DNA of 11,552 nt from Cephalothrix spiralis (lineage: Eukaryota > Nemertea > Palaeonemertea > Archinemertea > Cephalotrichidae), in contig JAUCNG010370594.1 in NCBI GenBank assembly GCA_032353305.1, forward strand, positions 1 through 11,552. The letters run 5' to 3'. The notes under the pieces were generated by a model. The model worked only from the letters and a program-made list of their open reading frames with translations. It did no database searches and was not told where the DNA came from. This document shows positions 7,939 through 11,552 of the stretch, piece after piece. Every line of letters begins with the position of its first letter. Position 1 is the first letter of the stretch. Both the position numbers and the translations under genes were made by a program.

Positions 7939-10900
7939 ATGGCTTCAATGAGTAAAGCTGATTATTTGAAACGCTACGCCATGTCTACAGGTGATGATGA
8001 AACTGTAAAGAAGAAAAAGAAAAAAAGAACGAAAAACGGCCCTGTGAAACAAGTCCAAGGGTAATCAGTGTATAAGATTGATAATTGATGCTAAAAATCA
8101 GAAAAAATGGTTTTTTGTTTGTCAAACGTTTTCAAAATCTAATTTTATTATTTTTGTTTGTCTAACATTTTCAAAATCTAATTTGTAATTGTAAACCGTA
8201 TTTTTAATTATTTACAATTTTTTTAGTCGAACATTTTCATAATCTAATTTATTTACTTTGTATGTGTCTGTTGCATTGATACCCAATACTACATACAACT
8301 GTACTGGTAACTCTTAATATAATCCAGAATTGTTTCTGGATTTGATTTCTAAAGAGATACCGGTACTGATAGTTATAGTTTTAAAAGATGCATTACATTG
8401 TCCTCTTTTGTTGACATCAGGGCGTAACAAAGGATATTAATGAATACAAAGTATTTGTGTATCAGGGGTGGTGGAATGGGGGCAACCCTGCTCTAAAATC
8501 TAGGTGTGCACAAGTTGCCCTTTTTACCAAACATTAAAATATTTTCAAAGGCATTTAACTTTGTTGTTTCACAATCTTTTACGCCCTGCCTAAATATACT
8601 TGTTATCAATCTAGATATTCCTTAAAATTTTTTTATCAAAATAACATGCCGCAAATCATATTTATCGTTTTATGCCTTATCATGAGTGACTTCACACGTT
8701 TATCGAACTATAACTCTTTCTGCAGTAGGGCGCCCTACCCTTTGTTTAGCCCTTTTCCCGCTTCCCGCTATACCCCCTTTAGACCCTCTTTAAGGAACAA
8801 TTGGCAAGACATGCCCAGACCAAGAAATCAAACAATGTACAGGGTCACCTGATTTATATAGGATTCTTCAAGAAAAATGAATTTTTTCATTCAAACTTTC
8901 AAAGGGAACAAAATTTTGGTTTAGTGCCCTTAAAATTTATGGTGAAAACCGGCCTGCCCTAATTACGTTCTGCCACCCCTGTTGTGTTACTTGTGTATAA
9001 TAGATGGTTTTAACATAGGTATAGGATCAGGGTTTTTTTGCTAACGTTAGTGTAGAATAACATAAATTTCTTAGGCCTACTATCTAGGTGTAGTGAGAGA
9101 TTCCCACCTGGGGCTATATATTTCAGTAAGCGTATAATTCATGAAGGCAAAAGTGCAAAGACTCAAAACGTCATAACAGTACTTGTGTAGGCATATCATA
9201 ACATAAGGAATTCCTGATAACATGAATATAAGTTGGTTTATTACATGATTTTTCAGATTGAAGAACCTGAAATTCAGATTCAGTAACCTCATCATATTCA
9301 GGGTGACCACAGGTCTGGAAAACCTGGAAATGTCATGGAATTCCAAAATTGGCCCTAATTGTCATGGAAATGTCATGGAAAATTGAAAAAACTAGTGAAA
9401 ACCTGGAAATGTCATGGAATTTTGAAAAATAAATGTCGTGCTGGGTTATTTGGCAGTTGAAAATGATGTCGCGACTGACTGTTTTTCAGACTTGTCGCGA
9501 CTGAAAATTTCTGGATATGTAAGGGAAAAGTCATGGAGTTTTGTTTTCAGAAAGTTGTGGGCACCCTGTTATTTAAACAGTCTTTGATGTTATTTCTCTG
9601 CAGCACATCATCTATTTTCTAAATATTTAAATTCACGATTGTACGCATTGTCGAAATGCCTGTAGTACAATTTTTGTAATTCATAGCTTGCTATAACCTT
9701 GATTTCGGTGCATAACAATAGCATTTTTTTGCTGTATATGGCTTAGCCTTCATACCCCCACCAGGGCCCTTAAGTTAGCCCCTGGGCCCAACATTGCGTG
9801 TGTGTCCATACCTCAGTGTCAATGTATTTATGATTGTACCATGTACCTATCTAGATCAGAACAAGGAGTGCACACTGGAAATTTAAAGTTTAAAATTAAA
9901 TTTATTGTGAACGAACTTCTAGCCCCTGGTTTATTCAATGGATCTCTTTAATACTGTGAACCCTTTCGTTAGAAATAATTAATGTTAAAGTTTGAAGAGT
10001 TTTTTCTACTCCAAGAGCAATTTAACCTAAGAAATGGGGACACCTAAATCCAATTTTCATGAACAATTTAGCAAAACTTTTTACAGTTGAAAGTTAACAT
10101 CCTTGACAAGTTTAGTAATTTATTTCCAGTATATGAACAATTAATCTAGATAAAACTTGACTAGAGGTTTTTAAGGTCTTTATTAATCAATAGCTATTTT
10201 TAAGCATGGTATTATTCACTAGTTAAAATAATGTTATTTTGCCATTTCTTTCAGGATAAAGATTCATGATGATGAAGTTGATTTCAAAAGTCTTTTACCA
10301 TCTAATCTTCTTAATACATTGGAAGATGATATTGGAGATAATGACCCAACAGTAGCTGATGAAGTTGACGATAGACCTGAAGAAGTGAAACGGTTGGAAA
10401 TATTTCGAAAAGATAACCGCTGGAAAACATTTCTAGAGAAGGGTAAAATAAATATGCTTTGATAAAATCTTTAAATGTAAAATGGTAACCCCTTCATGGT
10501 GTAACTGTAAGGAATCTACACTAACTAATGTTTAGAATTCATGGTGTCCACCTATCCAGAAGACAAATGTGGTATAAATTCGATTGTTTTCCAAAATGTC
10601 TAATTTGGCGAAATTGAGAGAGGGTGCAGGATCTACCGGAGTGAAGTTGGCGGCCAGCGACCAATTTTTTTTTGCTCTTTTGTTTAACCTGAGATAATTA
10701 TTCTGAGTTTTTTGTGTGGTATTATATCCATATGTGAATTATATAGCTTTTTTAGTAAAAAAACTCAGAATAATTATCTCAGGTTAAACAAAAGAGCAAG
10801 ATAAAATTTGGCCGCTGGTCGCCAACTTCACTCCGTTGCAGGACCTAACATTTTAGCAGTTTCGTACTAACTGAACTACTACTAAGGAAGCAATGAGTGA

Positions 10901-11552
10901 TGAGTCATCATTTTTTTAGTTATGGTAAATGCTCCATCATTATATGCAAAAATTCCATTATTAACCAACTCTTCTTAAAATACCAGGATCTCGGAAAGTT
11001 GGTTAATAATGGAATTTTCGCTCTTTTATCATAATGATATATCTATTTTGATATGGTCGATCACTGATTTGCATATGAAAGCACATGTAGGAATCTATAA
11101 AAAGTTACAACTATGCCAAGTTAGAACAATGTTTTTATTAGAATACACTGTATATAAACATGTAGTTTTATACTATGACATGTCTGGAAAACCTGGAAAT
11201 GTCATGGAATTCCAAAATTGGCCCAAATTGTCATGGAAATTGAAAAAAATAGTGAAAACCTGGAAATGTCATGGAATTTTGAAAAATAAATGCCGTTCGG
11301 GTAAAATGTTATGTCGTGCCTTGTTATTGGGTAGTTCAAAAATAATGTCGTGACTGACTGTAATTCAGACTTTTTCAAGTTGTCTCGGATATGTTTCAAA
11401 AAATGTCATGGAATTTTGTTTTCAGAAAGTTGTGGCCACCCTGTATGATAATTGATTTTGCTAAAAATGTACATACTATTTTATTATTTTCAGATAAGAA
11501 GCGCCATGATTCAGATTCGGACTCTGAGCCAGGAATCAAACCAATTTACGGG
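7939..11552 (+). CDS. BUD13: BUD13 homolog, RES complex subunit, first three coding exons (partial)
   Basis: BUD13 joins SNIP1/Pml1 and RBMX2/Snu17 in the nuclear RES complex, which binds the activated spliceosome and supports splicing and retention of unspliced pre-mRNA. Exon 1 is 7939-8060 (strong context AAGATGG; MASMSKADYLKRYAMS, then a KKKKKKR basic run). Exon 2 is 10255-10442 (IKIHDDEVDFKS, acidic stretch, then VDDRPEEVKRLEIFRKDNRWKTF). Exon 3 is 11494 to the window end (DKKRHDSDSDSEPGIKP). Splice phases are 2 and 1, with donors GTAATC and GTAAAA and CAG acceptors. The 123 residues match the family N-terminus: the SKAxYLKRY start, the I-x-DDxVD/S motif, RPEEVK, and the onset of the RHDSD/SP-rich region. 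The C-terminal part that contacts Snu17/RBMX2 lies beyond the window. Recognition is from memory of the family. Confidence 0.93.
8121..8250 (+). repeat. Three imperfect copies of a 24-25-bp AT-rich motif in BUD13 intron 1
   Basis: GTC(A/T/G)AAC(G/A)TTTTCAxAATC plus TAATTT occurs at 8121, 8160 and 8226. The spacing is uneven (39 and 66 bp), so this is a decayed local duplication rather than a clean tandem array. Confidence 0.6.
8463..8981. mobile_element. Non-autonomous hAT-like element, 519 bp, in BUD13 intron 1
   Basis: The left end CAGGGGTGGTGGAA and the complement of the right end, CAGGGGTGGCAGAA, agree at 12 of 14 bases and begin with the CAGGG typical of hAT termini. Flanking octamers TTGTGTAT (8455-8462) and TTGTGTTA (8982-8989) agree at 6 of 8 and fit an 8-bp hAT target duplication. 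There is no transposase; the open frame at 8646-8852 has no recognisable motif. A perfect 14-bp palindrome sits at 8725-8738. Confidence 0.7.
8982..10254 (+). other. Remainder of BUD13 intron 1
   Basis: Apart from the short hAT-like element, this part holds unique AT-rich sequence and a GGGCCC pair near 9765 and 9784 enclosing a short GC-richer patch. The acceptor is TTTCTTTCAG at 10245-10254. No nested gene is seen on either strand. Confidence 0.5.
9299..9568 (+). mobile_element. Short hAT-like element, copy in BUD13 intron 1
   Basis: The ends CAGGGTGACCACAG and (complement of the right end) CAGGGTGCCCACAA form terminal inverted repeats. The interior repeats the phrases CTGGAAATGTCATGGAATT and GTCATGGAAA several times. 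It is 270 bp and non-coding. The flanking octamers do not match, so the target duplication is lost. A related copy lies in intron 2. The length and CAGGG ends fit a hAT-derived MITE. Confidence 0.7.
10637..10835. repeat. Long near-perfect palindrome (hairpin element) in BUD13 intron 2
   Basis: Left arm 10637-10713 and right arm 10757-10835 are inverted complements around a 43-bp spacer. The inner 40 bp (10674-10713 against 10758-10797) are perfect. The outer parts share GGAGTGAAGTTGGCG with a few mismatches and a small length difference. It is probably a fold-back MITE. In the BUD13 pre-mRNA it would form a long double-stranded stem. Confidence 0.88.
10949..11018. repeat. 22-bp perfect inverted repeat in BUD13 intron 2
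   Basis: 10949-10970 and 10997-11018 are exact reverse complements (AAAATTCCATTATTAACC at the start of the left arm) with a 26-bp spacer. It may be the remnant of another hairpin element. It lies about 113 bp after the longer palindrome. Confidence 0.85.
11170..11443 (+). mobile_element. Short hAT-like element, copy in BUD13 intron 2, left end degraded
   Basis: From GACATGTCTGG at 11177 to GTGGCCACCCTG at 11443 it follows the intron 1 copy closely and in the same orientation, with the same CTGGAAATGTCATGGAATT phrases. The left terminal repeat has lost its CAGGG. The open frames crossing it on both strands are by-products of the repeat and not genes. Confidence 0.7.

Noticed and set aside
8646-8852. 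68-codon open frame in BUD13 intron 1
   Set aside because: It lies inside the hAT-like element, has no transposase motif and is too short to judge as a gene.
11009-11353. 114-codon frame in BUD13 intron 2, and the antisense frame at 11202-11399
   Set aside because: Both run through the short hAT-like repeat; the antisense frame in the intron 1 copy (9080-9346) shows the same artefact.

Overview
The window is AT-rich animal nuclear DNA. It has split genes with GT-AG introns, TATA-like promoters, AATAAA-type poly(A) signals and many small decayed DNA transposons, and it shows no prokaryotic gene organisation. Recurrent words such as TAGGCCTAC and TACCGGTA, together with CAGGG-type hAT and TCCCAA-type inverted-repeat elements, suggest a marine invertebrate, possibly a deuterostome such as an echinoderm or hemichordate. 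That placement is an impression, not a proof. All recognised genes are on the + strand.

Left half (about 1-6600): a tandem array of four related small genes, called A to D here. I do not recognise the family. Each has a tiny first exon (34 nt in B and D, 25 or 61 nt in C; not found for A) joined in phase 1 to a second exon that encodes nearly the whole protein of about 85-117 residues. The shared exon-2 plan is F-(H/N)-G at the splice junction, a strand-like IRV/IKI segment, an acidic turn, a Cys next to Glu-Glu, an amphipathic helix with FFRDFKK / LFRDLKK, then LTSF and a final (I/V)Y(V/L)P segment. A and B form one subfamily, C and D another. C carries an in-frame tandem duplication of its whole first exon with its splice donor. 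D has a one-base frameshift. A fifth exon-1-like piece lies at 988-1023. C and D share promoter and 3' flank words, so whole units were duplicated.

Right half (7939-11552, running off the end): the first three coding exons of BUD13, a subunit of the RES (retention and splicing) complex of the spliceosome. Intron 1 (2194 bp) holds a 519-bp hAT-like element with an imperfect 8-bp target duplication and a second, 270-bp hAT-like element. Intron 2 (1051 bp) holds a related copy of the 270-bp element, a near-perfect palindrome with arms of 77-79 bp, and a 22-bp perfect hairpin.

Other mobile remnants are two copies of one inverted-repeat element in opposite orientation on either side of exon 1 of gene B, and a small hairpin element at 3629-3824. 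The small-gene array and BUD13 share no visible functional link and appear only to be neighbours. The most novel content is the uncharacterised tandem family and its exon-1 evolution.
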